Below the pieces are notes generated by a model. That model ran no database searches, was not told the origin of the DNA, and saw nothing but the letters and a program-made list of their open reading frames with translations. From positions 1-35,219 of the forward strand of contig JABDEJ010000009.1 in the NCBI GenBank assembly GCA_013287095.1: a DNA stretch of 35,219 nt. Direction: 5' to 3'. Position 1 is the stretch's first letter. Every line of letters starts with the position of its first letter. The translations under genes and the position numbers were made by a program. The stretch comes from Bacteroidota bacterium. GTDB lineage: Bacteria; Bacteroidota; Bacteroidia; CAILMK01. Shown here piece by piece: positions 6,529-14,719 of the stretch.

Positions 6529-7788
6529 ATGAGCCACGAACCCAAAAATTATATGCAGATACTGCGCTTCAGCAACCATACCGTTCCCGAATTTGTGGAA
6601 GTACGTGGCAAGCCCTGGATTTATTATGGCGAAAACAATAACTACCCAGACTACCTGGTAAACTTATTCAACCGCTCCGCCAAACACAATGCCATCGTGA
6701 CCGGGAAGAAAGAATACATAACAGGGAACGGATGGGTGGTGAATGAAGCTGGTTTAAACCCGACACAACTTGCAAATGCAACTACTTTTTTGAACGAAGC
6801 AAATGTGGATGAAAGCCTCGATGATATCCTGGAAAAAGCAGCTCTTGACCTTGAGATATTTGGTGGGTTTGCCATACAGGTTATATATACCAAAGGCACA
6901 GGTAAGATTGCAGAAATATACCATATTGATTTCTCCAAAATAAGAGTGAGCCAGGATGGATCATTTTATTATTTTTCCAACGATTGGACTAAATACCACC
7001 AGAGCCTTGAAAGTACTGGCCTCAAAGGGTTTAATCCCTTTAATCCAGACAAACCAACGGGTACGCAATTGCTTTATTTCAAAGAATACCGGCCACGGTT
7101 GGAGGTTTATCCCATACCTGATTATATCGGTTGCATTCCTTATATTGAAGTGGATTATGAAATAGCCAATTTCCACTTGAATAATATCAAAAATGGTTTC
7201 TGGGGAAGTTTTATGATCAATTTTAACAATGGGGTTCCCGTTCCTGAAGAGCAACTCGCACTTGAAAGCATGTTGAAAAACAAGTTTACAGGTTCTGGAA
7301 ATGCCGGGAGGTTTGTCTTGAATTTCTCCGATGATAAAACCAAAGCGCCAGACCTGTTACCGCTACAGGTACCGGATATGGACAAGCAATTTACGTTGCT
7401 GAACGACAGCGTGCAGCAGGAAATATTTACAGGGCACAAGATTACAAGCCCGATGTTATTTGGTATCAAAACCGCCGGACAACTTGGTGGTAGAGATGAG
7501 CTTCGGGAAGCATCAGAACTGTTTCAGAATACTTATATCAATCACAAACAGCAATTGCTTAACAGGGTATTCAACAGTCTCTTGGAAGTGAATGGAATTA
7601 ACACCAAACCATTAAAGATTATGCCTTCAAGTCCGATCAGTTGGCAAGTTCCTGATGCGGTGATTGCAACAGCGATGACCAAAGATGAAGTCCGCGAAAA
7701 TATCGGCCTTAAACCATTGCAGATCAAAGGTGTAAGTGATGTGTTACCTCCTGTGATACAGGCATCACTGCCACCAACGAAATTGTAA
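6529..7788 (+). CDS. Phage portal protein
   Basis: This 419-residue protein fits a portal subunit, the dodecameric ring at one capsid vertex through which DNA enters and leaves. Visible features are the N-terminal WIYYGENNNYPDYLVNLFNRS segment followed by NAIVTGKKEYITGNGW, a middle acidic, aromatic domain (KIAEIYHIDFSKIRVSQDG), and a long C-terminal helical region with ASELFQNTYINHKQQLLNR, all typical of portal proteins in this group. The length is near the usual 400-500. It lies downstream of the capsid gene, whereas many tailed phages place portal before protease and capsid. No terminase is seen nearby. The family call rests on pattern and context. Confidence 0.7.
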   Translation: MSHEPKNYMQILRFSNHTVPEFVEVRGKPWIYYGENNNYPDYLVNLFNRSAKHNAIVTGKKEYITGNGWVVNEAGLNPTQLANATTFLNEANVDESLDDILEKAALDLEIFGGFAIQVIYTKGTGKIAEIYHIDFSKIRVSQDGSFYYFSNDWTKYHQSLESTGLKGFNPFNPDKPTGTQLLYFKEYRPRLEVYPIPDYIGCIPYIEVDYEIANFHLNNIKNGFWGSFMINFNNGVPVPEEQLALESMLKNKFTGSGNAGRFVLNFSDDKTKAPDLLPLQVPDMDKQFTLLNDSVQQEIFTGHKITSPMLFGIKTAGQLGGRDELREASELFQNTYINHKQQLLNRVFNSLLEVNGINTKPLKIMPSSPISWQVPDAVIATAMTKDEVRENIGLKPLQIKGVSDVLPPVIQASLPPTKL

Positions 7789-7903
7789 ATGTTTTGAACA
7801 AGATTAAAGGATTTTAGGATAGACAGGATTGTCTTATTGTCTTATTTCATATTACTTAATTGCCTCATTTTCAAATTGCCTCATTTATTAATAAAATTTT
7901 ACT

Positions 7904-8518
7904 ATGGCTGTTCTATTTATATCAGAAAAATACGTTAAAGACAATTCCTATATTGATAATAATGTAGATGACAAACTGCTTACGCCGCTGATTATCCTGG
8001 CGCAGGACAAGCATATTCTTGCTGTTACGGGTACCTCGCTATGGAATGATATTATATCCCAGATTGTGGCGAGTTCCGTCTCATCTGATTACCAGGATCT
8101 TTTAAATAATTATCTCCAAAAAGCAACACTCTGGTGGACGCTTTCTGAAGCTGTTCTTCCTCTTGCATACAAGTTTACCAATAAAAATGTACTACAAAAA
8201 AACAGCGATAGTGCGCAGATAGCTTCCATGCCTGATTTGCTGAAACTGAAAGACCAGTTTACCCAAAATGCGGAATATTATAGCGAAAGAGCGATCAGGC
8301 ATTTGAGGGCCAACACTGATATTTTCCCACTCTATCTGCAGATCACTGGAAACAGCCTGGAGTCCGTTCGTCCTGAAGGTACCGCCTACAACACCGGCAT
8401 GTTTTTAGGTGCGCCGCCTTATTCCTTTCACAGGATTCCTTTCCGCGAACTGTACCAGGGCAAAAACGGACTTTGCCCGGAATATTTTGATAATAACATC
8501 ATATACTACAATGGATAA
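7904..8518 (+). CDS. Phage head-tail connector-like protein (DUF6712-like)
   Basis: This is a largely helical 204-residue protein: LFISEKYVKDNSYIDNNVDD at the N-terminus, helices through residue 130, and a C-terminal tail rich in Pro, Gly and Tyr. It resembles the uncharacterised DUF6712 proteins that follow portal genes in Bacteroidota phages and probably play the gp6-like adaptor role below the portal ring. It overlaps the next small gene by 8 bases, which indicates translational coupling. The spacer before it (7789-7903) contains repeats of a TTGCCTCATTT word. The family name is from memory and the connector role is inferred. Confidence 0.6.
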   Translation: MAVLFISEKYVKDNSYIDNNVDDKLLTPLIILAQDKHILAVTGTSLWNDIISQIVASSVSSDYQDLLNNYLQKATLWWTLSEAVLPLAYKFTNKNVLQKNSDSAQIASMPDLLKLKDQFTQNAEYYSERAIRHLRANTDIFPLYLQITGNSLESVRPEGTAYNTGMFLGAPPYSFHRIPFRELYQGKNGLCPEYFDNNIIYYNG

Positions 8519-8657
8519 AATTAAAGAAGAAGAAGACAACCCGATCGAAAATCGAAGATTATTGAAAATCTGGCTGTACCGCCAGGAACGCAAACGCTCA
8601 AAACGGAAAAGACATTCGAAGAATCATAACCAAACCAAACACTCATGTTCAGTTTAA
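8511..8657 (+). CDS. Small highly charged phage protein
   Basis: This 48-codon frame starts at ATG 8511, overlapping the end of the connector-like gene by 8 bases, and its stop overlaps the start of the large tail gene by 13 bases. The product begins MDKIKEEEDNPIENRRLLKI and ends in a very basic Lys/Arg/His tail. An upstream ATG at 8409 is in frame but lies deep inside the previous gene and is unlikely. Overlap on both sides argues that it is translated. Function is unknown. Confidence 0.5.
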   Translation: MDKIKEEEDNPIENRRLLKIWLYRQERKRSKRKRHSKNHNQTKHSCSV

Positions 8658-10384
8658 ACCAGTTTATAAGCCTGTTAAATTCACTTGCTTCAGCCCATGA
8701 ACAGATCAAAACTTTTGGGGAAGGAGATGTTTGGGAAATCGGCGCTTCAGAAGCTGTGCAGTACCCGTTGATGTGGGCCGTGCCCCAGCCATCGTCCACT
8801 GCGCAAAAGCTGCTGAATATGAAGTTTAGTATCATTTTCGCAGACATTCTCGATACAGATAAATCAAATGAGCAGGATGTACTAAGCGATACAATGCAGA
8901 TGGCGCTCGATATTCTGGCCCAGTTAAATGATCCGGATTATGCTGATAATTTTATATTGGATCCGAACGCCAGTCTCACGCCTTTTACCGAAAAGTTTGA
9001 TGATGATGTGGCGGGATGGAAAGCAGATATTAATATCAAAATTAATTTTCTTTCAGATCGTTGTGCTGTTCCTTCGACGATAGTTCCTTCTGTTTCTTCA
9101 CCTTTTGCGGCACCGGTTATTGTTAGAAATTCAGATGGTAGTTATTCAGTAAGTTTTGATGCAGGCGGTACTGGTATCATTCCTGATTCGGTTATTAAAA
9201 ACAGTGATAAGAGTTTTACGCACAACTTACCTGCCACCGAGTCTTATACAGTTCCAGATTCGAGCGTAACAGATTCTGACGGCACTGTTTCATCACTGCC
9301 CGCAACCAAATCATTCACGGCGAAGACTTTGCAGCAATTGATAAATTCTGTTGCCGTTTCCACCATTTATAACGACCTGGTGACATCTTCAAAATTAGAT
9401 AGCCTTGTTCAATCGCTATCTTATACGGATCTTGAAAGCCTTACAACATCGCAACTCGATGATATTGCCGGTATTTTGACCTCTGTTCAAATCCAGCTGC
9501 TTAGTGATGGACAGCTTAATGATCTGTCTACATCCCAGTTGAATTATGTTACAGGTCTGTTGGGTTCCACCCAAATTGCGACGCTGACAAGTACGCAAAT
9601 AGGGGAGTTGACGAATACCCAGATTTCAGAACTCACCAACTCGCAAATTCACCAACTCACCAGCACACAGGTACAAGCACTAACCAATACGCAGATCGGA
9701 TATATGAGTTCGACCCAGGTTCAGGAATTAATTAACAGTCAGCTTGCTAATTTATCCACATCGCAATTGCAATACATTCTTGGTTCTGTGATGAGCAACC
9801 AGTTTTTGCAGGACAACCTGAGTGGAAGCCAGCGAAATTCAATTAATGAGATCTACACCTTACAAACCGGGCAAACCACTTCGTACGCCACCGGTGATGA
9901 TGGTAATCTGCAGCATGGTCGCCTCACGGATTTCTTTACCCTGAAAACAAATAACAGTTTTGGGAATACACACCGCTTTACAGACGAAAACGGAGCCCAG
10001 GTTTATGCGAGTAACTATGTCATTGATCATGCTACGGGGCTGGGGTGGTGTAGAACTGAGCAAACAACGGCTGTAACATGGTCGACTGCAATAAGTAATG
10101 CAAATGGGTTTTCGCTAAGTACATCAATTGGAACATTATCCAGTTTTTATTTACCTAATATGTCAGAGTTTCTCAGCATTATGAATATGGAAAATTCTAA
10201 TAATGTAGTTTTAAACTATGCACCGTTTAATATTGTAGGAACAAGTACAGGAAGATGGGTATCTACTTCTATTTCTAGTCCTAATACGAGTGCCGTTAAA
10301 ATAAGTACTGTAGTTATACCACAATTAACCACTGGCGCAAAAACTGCAACAGCCCCTTATTTTGTGGTTAGACGACATTTTTGA
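8645..10384 (+). CDS. Modular phage tail/receptor-binding protein with octapeptide solenoid and DUF1566-like tip
   Basis: This 579-residue protein has four visible parts. Residues 1-140 form a compact phage-type domain, probably the virion anchor. Residues about 150-225 are a Ser/Asp/Gly-rich linker with NSDGSYSVSF and SDGTVSSLPATKSF. Residues about 259-380 are some 14 octapeptide repeats of the form L-T-x-[ST]-Q-[ILV]-x-x, likely a solenoid spacer. Residues about 440-579 resemble DUF1566 / Lcl C-terminal (C-type-lectin-like) domains, with YVIDHATGLGWCR, LPNMSEFLSI and a final FVVRRHF. Together they suggest a tail fibre that presents a ligand-binding tip. It starts inside the preceding small gene. 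DUF1566-like folds are also diversity-generating retroelement targets, but no reverse transcriptase lies in the window. Confidence 0.65.
   Translation: MFSLNQFISLLNSLASAHEQIKTFGEGDVWEIGASEAVQYPLMWAVPQPSSTAQKLLNMKFSIIFADILDTDKSNEQDVLSDTMQMALDILAQLNDPDYADNFILDPNASLTPFTEKFDDDVAGWKADINIKINFLSDRCAVPSTIVPSVSSPFAAPVIVRNSDGSYSVSFDAGGTGIIPDSVIKNSDKSFTHNLPATESYTVPDSSVTDSDGTVSSLPATKSFTAKTLQQLINSVAVSTIYNDLVTSSKLDSLVQSLSYTDLESLTTSQLDDIAGILTSVQIQLLSDGQLNDLSTSQLNYVTGLLGSTQIATLTSTQIGELTNTQISELTNSQIHQLTSTQVQALTNTQIGYMSSTQVQELINSQLANLSTSQLQYILGSVMSNQFLQDNLSGSQRNSINEIYTLQTGQTTSYATGDDGNLQHGRLTDFFTLKTNNSFGNTHRFTDENGAQVYASNYVIDHATGLGWCRTEQTTAVTWSTAISNANGFSLSTSIGTLSSFYLPNMSEFLSIMNMENSNNVVLNYAPFNIVGTSTGRWVSTSISSPNTSAVKISTVVIPQLTTGAKTATAPYFVVRRHF
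9419..9784 (+). repeat. In-gene tandem repeats coding L-T-x-[ST]-Q-[ILV]-x-x
   Basis: Degenerate 24-bp units encode the octapeptide repeats of the tail protein. Copies such as LTSTQIGE, LTNTQISE, LTNSQIHQ and LTSTQVQA are adjacent in register; outer copies are more diverged. This arrangement is prone to length change by slippage or recombination. Confidence 0.8.
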
Positions 10385-10411
10385 TCATTTAATTCTTTTT
10401 AAGATTAATCC

Positions 10412-10615
10412 ATGAAATCATTCGTCAATTTTCTATCAAACAATACTGTCCAAATCTCCGCTGTAAATGCGGGTATTTGGCTCGGCGCTATAGACTGGAG
10501 CATCAAAATTGTTTTTGGCTTGCCTACCGCCATTTATATATGTCTCAAACTATACCATGAATTTTTAAAACCTGATCAAAAGAACAATGACCATGAAAAT
10601 AATCATCCTGAATAA
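10412..10615 (+). CDS. Small membrane protein, possible holin
   Basis: The 67-residue product has one clear hydrophobic segment (about residues 20-48, including IVFGLPTAIYICLKLYHEF) and a charged, Asn/Asp/His-rich tail (KPDQKNNDHENNHPE). Its size, position after the tail gene, and overlap of 29 bases with another small membrane-protein gene are compatible with a holin or other lysis-accessory protein. No lysin gene is seen to confirm a lysis cassette. Confidence 0.5.
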   Translation: MKSFVNFLSNNTVQISAVNAGIWLGAIDWSIKIVFGLPTAIYICLKLYHEFLKPDQKNNDHENNHPE

Positions 10616-10808
10616 TTGGAAAACGAGCATTATTGGCATATTGCTTATGGGGGCGGGTATCTATACTGGTCTCACTGCAAAACAAAGCTGGGCCGAAAGC
10701 GGGCCGATCATCCTGGCAGGTGTAGGACTTATCTTTTCAAAAGATGCCGGGAAAACCCCTGAAAACATTATTAAAAATGCCATTCAAAACCATATTGATC
10801 ATGATTGA
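10587..10808 (+). CDS. Small membrane protein, possible holin-like
   Basis: The 73-residue protein has two short hydrophobic stretches (WKTSIIGILLMGAGIYTG and SGPIILAGVGLIF) that can form a membrane hairpin, and a polar C-terminus. It overlaps the preceding gene by 29 bases and the next by 8 bases (ATGATTGA), so all three are probably translationally coupled. A holin or pore-forming lysis role is possible but inferred only from size, hydrophobicity and context. The second ATG (10593) would shorten it by two residues. Confidence 0.5.
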   Translation: MTMKIIILNNWKTSIIGILLMGAGIYTGLTAKQSWAESGPIILAGVGLIFSKDAGKTPENIIKNAIQNHIDHD

Positions 10809-11376
10809 AAAATTAAAATGGTGTGGTTGGCTTATAGCTACTGGCTTTGCCCTCCTTCTTTTGATGCAAAGATCTTGTAGCAAATCAGATAAGGATAGCC
10901 ATGTCTTAACTCGAGACACAATACTCGTTCGCGGTGATACACAACTTTATGTTGTACAGGACACAGTTATTCAACCTTATAAAGTCTATTTAAAGGATTC
11001 CATTTCTCACATAGATACGGCGGCGGTTCTTAAAAATTATTTTGCAAGTCGTGTTTATAAAGATACGGTAAAAGCAAGGGATATAACTGCCGTGATTGAA
11101 GATAGTATTTCTGCCAATAAAATTGCTGGGCATAAGGTATTGATTGAGAATGCACGCGACCTGCAAATGAAAGTTCCTGTTTCAACTTCAAAAAACAAAC
11201 TGTTTGTAGGCGGTTTCATTGGATGTTCAGCGAAAGGCATGTTCCCTGTAGGAGGAGTATTCCTGGCATTTGTAACCCGGAAAGAGATGCAATATTATTA
11301 TGGATACGATGCATTAAACAGGATCCACTCTATAGGTTTATCGTGGAAAATTCATCTTTCAAAAGTTTGGCAATAA
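10801..11376 (+). CDS. Membrane-anchored hypothetical protein at the end of the phage block
   Basis: Start ATG at 10801 was chosen because it overlaps the previous stop (ATGATTGA) and puts a single transmembrane helix (WCGWLIATGFALLLLM) at the extreme N-terminus. The 191-residue product then has a Cys (RSCSKSDKD), a region rich in Val, Thr and Asp repeats, and a C-terminal beta-rich part (FVGGFIGCSAKGMFPVGGVF) resembling the last strands of a membrane-associated barrel or an exported domain. In position it could be a spanin-like envelope protein, but no family is recognised. Its stop codon directly abuts the stop of the convergent host-type gene, marking the apparent right end of the phage block. 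Confidence 0.5.
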   Translation: MIEKLKWCGWLIATGFALLLLMQRSCSKSDKDSHVLTRDTILVRGDTQLYVVQDTVIQPYKVYLKDSISHIDTAAVLKNYFASRVYKDTVKARDITAVIEDSISANKIAGHKVLIENARDLQMKVPVSTSKNKLFVGGFIGCSAKGMFPVGGVFLAFVTRKEMQYYYGYDALNRIHSIGLSWKIHLSKVWQ

Positions 11377-12528
11377 TTAGGGTATTAACATTTTGGTTGA
11401 GACCGATTGGTTCTTATTGATGAGAATAATAGAATATATGCCAGATTTCCACTTGATTGCATCTGAAAATGAGTATTTATTAACCCCCTTTTGTACGGCG
11501 GTTTGATCTTTGTAAATCGTTTTCCCGTTAATATCAGTAACAATGATTGTAACAGGGGTATTGTCTTGAATTGAATAGGTAATAACAGGGATTGTGGCAT
11601 CTGTGGAAATACCAATAATGTTTATACCGCCTGCTTCAGCGACGGTATTGTTTACCGAGACCATATTAAATATTTTGGATGCCCCGTTGAAATCAGTCTG
11701 CCTGAGCCGATAATAAGATGTCCCTGGCAAAGGTGATTCATCATAAGTAATATATTCCTTTTTGATCTCACTGTTTCCAGCACCTTTTACTTGTTTTATA
11801 GGACTAAAATTCAATCCATCCTCACTTCGTTCGACTGTGAAATAATCATTGTTAATTTCGGATGTTGTAGACCACATAAGAATTGTTTCTGAATTATTCA
11901 TTCTCGCTAAAAAATTCAATACCGTAACGGGGAGCGGATTTACCACGATTCCGCTGAAGTTGTCTTCATCAAAATTTATTGGCGTTAGTTGATCATTATA
12001 AACATTGTCCATTGTGGGCGGGATGAGTTCGCTCATTGCCCACGTAATGGTTGTACTTTGGGTGTGATCGGAAACCGAGAAAATAATATCAACTACTCGG
12101 GTGTAAGAAGCGTTTAATGAAATAGCGGCACCCGGAGCACCTTGAAAATCAAGATTAATTACGATTTCTCCAAGAGAGGGCTGAGAAACACTTGAGGATG
12201 ATGCATATCCTGTGGAGAAACCAGTATAAACAGCCGGGCTAAAGCTGTCTAACCAGTTATAATCAGTTCCGCTGCTTCCAGGGCCGGTACTCCCACTATT
12301 AAACTTTACATAGTTAGGATCATATAAAAAAATAAATTGAGCCGGACCCAAATGTTCGTGTATTGTATTGGTACTAATCCCAAGCTCTAACACTAGCTGG
12401 CTGCCATCATTTGTGATAACAGTCCATTGAGCATCCATTGTGGGATTACCGGTTTGGGCTTCGAGCGTTGCGATATTTGCAAAAAAGGCAATAATTGCCC
12501 ATATAAACAGGTGTGGAAATCTTTTCAT
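11377..12528 (-). CDS. Secreted T9SS cargo protein with beta-sandwich domains
   Basis: The 383-residue protein begins with a signal peptide (HLFIWAIIAFFANIATLEAQ). Residues about 30-200 form a Gly/Ser-rich beta-sandwich that has some look of a cohesin-like domain. Residues about 205-295 carry the pattern W-S-T-T-S-E-I-N-N-D-Y-F-x-V-E-R-S-E-D-G and YYRLRQTDFNG, common in Bacteroidota surface proteins before the sorting domain. The last 80 residues match a type A T9SS sorting domain (VTDINGKTIYKD, then SGIYSIILIN). The product should be exported by Sec and then moved to the cell surface by the T9SS. The gene is convergent to the last phage gene with no spacer. Its ligand is unknown. Confidence 0.8.
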   Translation of the reverse strand: MKRFPHLFIWAIIAFFANIATLEAQTGNPTMDAQWTVITNDGSQLVLELGISTNTIHEHLGPAQFIFLYDPNYVKFNSGSTGPGSSGTDYNWLDSFSPAVYTGFSTGYASSSSVSQPSLGEIVINLDFQGAPGAAISLNASYTRVVDIIFSVSDHTQSTTITWAMSELIPPTMDNVYNDQLTPINFDEDNFSGIVVNPLPVTVLNFLARMNNSETILMWSTTSEINNDYFTVERSEDGLNFSPIKQVKGAGNSEIKKEYITYDESPLPGTSYYRLRQTDFNGASKIFNMVSVNNTVAEAGGINIIGISTDATIPVITYSIQDNTPVTIIVTDINGKTIYKDQTAVQKGVNKYSFSDAIKWKSGIYSIILINKNQSVSTKMLIP

Positions 12529-12638
12529 AGTTAGGGACTATTAATAAGTTTTTAAATGGTGTTAATCAAAAAGTTTGCAATTTATTAAAGAATTTAAAAA
12601 AACAAAAATAAATGAAAAAATTTTTTATTCCAGGACCT

Positions 12639-12753
12639 GTAGGGGGCGGGGCTTGCCCCTACCCTTCTCTGAAGAGCGTTCATAGGTAAAAATTCAGAAG
12701 AAAAATTATTCGGCGATGGTCTATCCCGAATAGGGCGGGGGCAACCCCCGCCC
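12639..12753. repeat. Pair of GC-rich palindromes in an AT-rich spacer
   Basis: GTAGGGG...CCCCTAC (12639-12662) and GGGCGGGGG-CAA-CCCCCGCCC (12733-12753, perfect 9-bp arms) lie 70 bases apart in an otherwise AT-rich 295-base spacer. They resemble the dispersed REP/MITE-like palindromes common in this kind of genome. No gene is seen in 12529-12823. Confidence 0.75.
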
Positions 12754-12823
12754 CCACATGGAATTCTACCCCATCCTGGATTAATCATCTAAATCATTCT
12801 TAATCTCAATATATTTGCCGGAT

Positions 12824-14581
12824 ATGACGGCGGATACCCCTTTATTGCAAGTGCAGCATCTCACTACTATTTTCAAAACAGAAGATGAGGAGGTGATGGC
12901 CGTAAATGATGTGAGCTTTGAGCTGCATGCCGGGGAAACCCTGGGCATTGTAGGGGAATCCGGTTCGGGCAAGTCTGTTACTTCGCTTTCTATCATGCGG
13001 CTCATAGCTGATCCTCCGGGAAAGGTCAAATCAGGGGTTATCAATTACCATCAGCAAGGTGGAGAACCGGTAGACCTGCTACGCCTGAGCAACAAAGAGA
13101 TACGGCTGTATAGGGGCGCTGAAATCGCGATGATCTTCCAGGAACCCATGACATCCCTCAACCCTGTGTACACTTGCGGCAACCAGGTAATGGAAGCCAT
13201 TATCCTGCACCAAAGAGTATCGAAAAAAGAGGCAAGGAAACGTACCATAGAACTTTTCAAAGAGGTACAGCTGCCCAGGCCGGAACAGATGGTGGATGCC
13301 TATCCGCACCAGCTAAGTGGCGGACAAAAGCAGCGTGTGATGATCGCGATGGCAATATCGTGCAGGCCTAAAATCCTCATTGCGGATGAGCCGACAACTG
13401 CCCTTGACGTCACCGTGCAGAAGAGCATTATAGAACTCATTGACAAGCTCAAACGTGAGATGGGCATGAGTGTGATCTTTATCACGCACGACCTGGGTGT
13501 GATTGCGGAAATAGCTGACAGAACACTGGTGATGTACAAAGGGAAAATAGTAGAGCAAGGTAAAACGTCCGATTTATTTAATAATCCCCAACATCCATAT
13601 ACAAAGGGATTGCTGGCATGTCGTCCACCATTGGATAAGAAGCTTTTGAGGCTCCCAACCATGAGTGATTTCATTGTCGAAAATGAAAGGGGAGAGGTCA
13701 GTGCTTCAGGAAAAACAATTGATTTTGTTATTTCAGAAAGGCTTATGCCTGAAGGGTATGAAGCGTCAAGAAAGGATAAATTATATAATCAGGAACCGAT
13801 ATTAAAAATAGAAAATATAAAGACGTTTTTCCCAATAAGAAAGGGATTTTTTGGAAAAGCCAGGGAGTTTGTAAAAGCCGTAGATGATGTAAGTTTTGAA
13901 GTGTATCCGGGTGAGGTTTTTGGCCTTGCAGGTGAATCTGGTTGCGGAAAAACAACGCTGGGCAGAAGTATTTTAAGACTGGAAGAACCAGATTCGGGAA
14001 AGATTATTTTTGATAATACAGATATACGTGAACTTGGAAATAATGCCATGCGGAAAATGCGCAAACATATTCAGATCATTTTCCAGGATCCTTATTCTTC
14101 TTTGAATCCCCGACTCACAATAGGATATGCCATTACAGAACCAATGTATGTGCATGGCCTGCACGGAAATGATAAAATGAGAAAGCAAAAGGCGCTTGAC
14201 TTGCTGGATAAAGTCGGGTTGCCATCAAAGGCATATAACCGTTATCCTCATGAATTTAGCGGCGGTCAGCGGCAACGGATCGGTATTGCAAGGGCGCTGG
14301 CAGTAGAGCCGAAATTTTTGATCTGCGATGAGTCTGTTTCCGCTTTAGATGTATCGGTACAGGCCCAGGTGCTGAATTTGTTAAACGACCTCAAAGACGA
14401 GTTTGGACTCACTTATATTTTTATTTCTCATGATCTTTCGGTCGTGAAATTTATGTCGGACAGAATTATGATCATGAGTGCCGGTAAGATTGAAGAAATG
14501 GGAACCCCTGATGAAATTTTTAATCATCCGAAATCAGCATATACCCAGAAATTGATTGATGCTATACCTAAGGGGAGTTAG
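12824..14581 (+). CDS. Peptide/oligopeptide ABC transporter, fused double ATPase (DppD-DppF type)
   Basis: This protein joins two ABC ATPase domains that are separate in classical dipeptide importers. The first has a Walker A GESGSGKS near residues 44-51, signature LSGGQKQR and Walker B LIADEPTTALD, followed by CRPPLDKKLLRLP, the oligopeptide-transporter C-terminal motif. The second has GESGCGKT near residue 370, FSGGQRQR and FLICDESVSALD. It would energise uptake of peptides or nickel-like substrates through permeases encoded elsewhere. ATG at 12824 is preferred; TTG at 12815 is an in-frame alternative three codons upstream. The gene is monocistronic, convergent with nuoF. ESVSALD has Ser where Thr is frequent, which is common in this family. 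Confidence 0.92.
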   Translation: MTADTPLLQVQHLTTIFKTEDEEVMAVNDVSFELHAGETLGIVGESGSGKSVTSLSIMRLIADPPGKVKSGVINYHQQGGEPVDLLRLSNKEIRLYRGAEIAMIFQEPMTSLNPVYTCGNQVMEAIILHQRVSKKEARKRTIELFKEVQLPRPEQMVDAYPHQLSGGQKQRVMIAMAISCRPKILIADEPTTALDVTVQKSIIELIDKLKREMGMSVIFITHDLGVIAEIADRTLVMYKGKIVEQGKTSDLFNNPQHPYTKGLLACRPPLDKKLLRLPTMSDFIVENERGEVSASGKTIDFVISERLMPEGYEASRKDKLYNQEPILKIENIKTFFPIRKGFFGKAREFVKAVDDVSFEVYPGEVFGLAGESGCGKTTLGRSILRLEEPDSGKIIFDNTDIRELGNNAMRKMRKHIQIIFQDPYSSLNPRLTIGYAITEPMYVHGLHGNDKMRKQKALDLLDKVGLPSKAYNRYPHEFSGGQRQRIGIARALAVEPKFLICDESVSALDVSVQAQVLNLLNDLKDEFGLTYIFISHDLSVVKFMSDRIMIMSAGKIEEMGTPDEIFNHPKSAYTQKLIDAIPKGS

Positions 14582-14670
14582 AGAATTTTGAAATTTCGAC
14601 GATAAGAGGAATCTGCTTTAAACCAGGCCAAAGCCTAGGTTTGTTTTCCCTACCATGCCTCCATCAGAAT

Positions 14671-14692
14671 TCTCGCTGCGCTCGAAATGACA
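14671..14692. repeat. TCGCTGCGCTCGAAATGACA dispersed-repeat word
   Basis: The 138-base spacer between the convergent ABC ATPase and nuoF genes contains CTCGCTGCGCTCGAAATGAC, the core of a repeat seen in many environmental bacterial intergenic regions. The CGCTGCG stretch is partly self-complementary. No other gene or clear terminator is visible there. Confidence 0.5.
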
Positions 14693-14719
14693 GAGCAGAT
14701 ACGGCTAAGATAATAAACC

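Noticed and set aside
9419..9784. CRISPR-like array because of regular short repeats
   Set aside because: The repeats are degenerate 24-bp units that keep one reading frame and code octapeptides; there are no spacers.
10080..10384. Diversity-generating retroelement variable region in the DUF1566-like tip
   Set aside because: The fold fits, but no template repeat or reverse transcriptase is present in the window, so there is no direct support; kept only as a test under the tail-protein finding.
12594..12788. Minus-strand frame across the GC-rich palindromes
   Set aside because: The translation reflects the palindromes (Gly/Pro/Arg runs) and not a protein.
14582..14719. Terminator shared by the convergent ABC ATPase and nuoF genes
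   Set aside because: No stem with a T-run was found; only the CGCTGCGCTCG dispersed word is visible.
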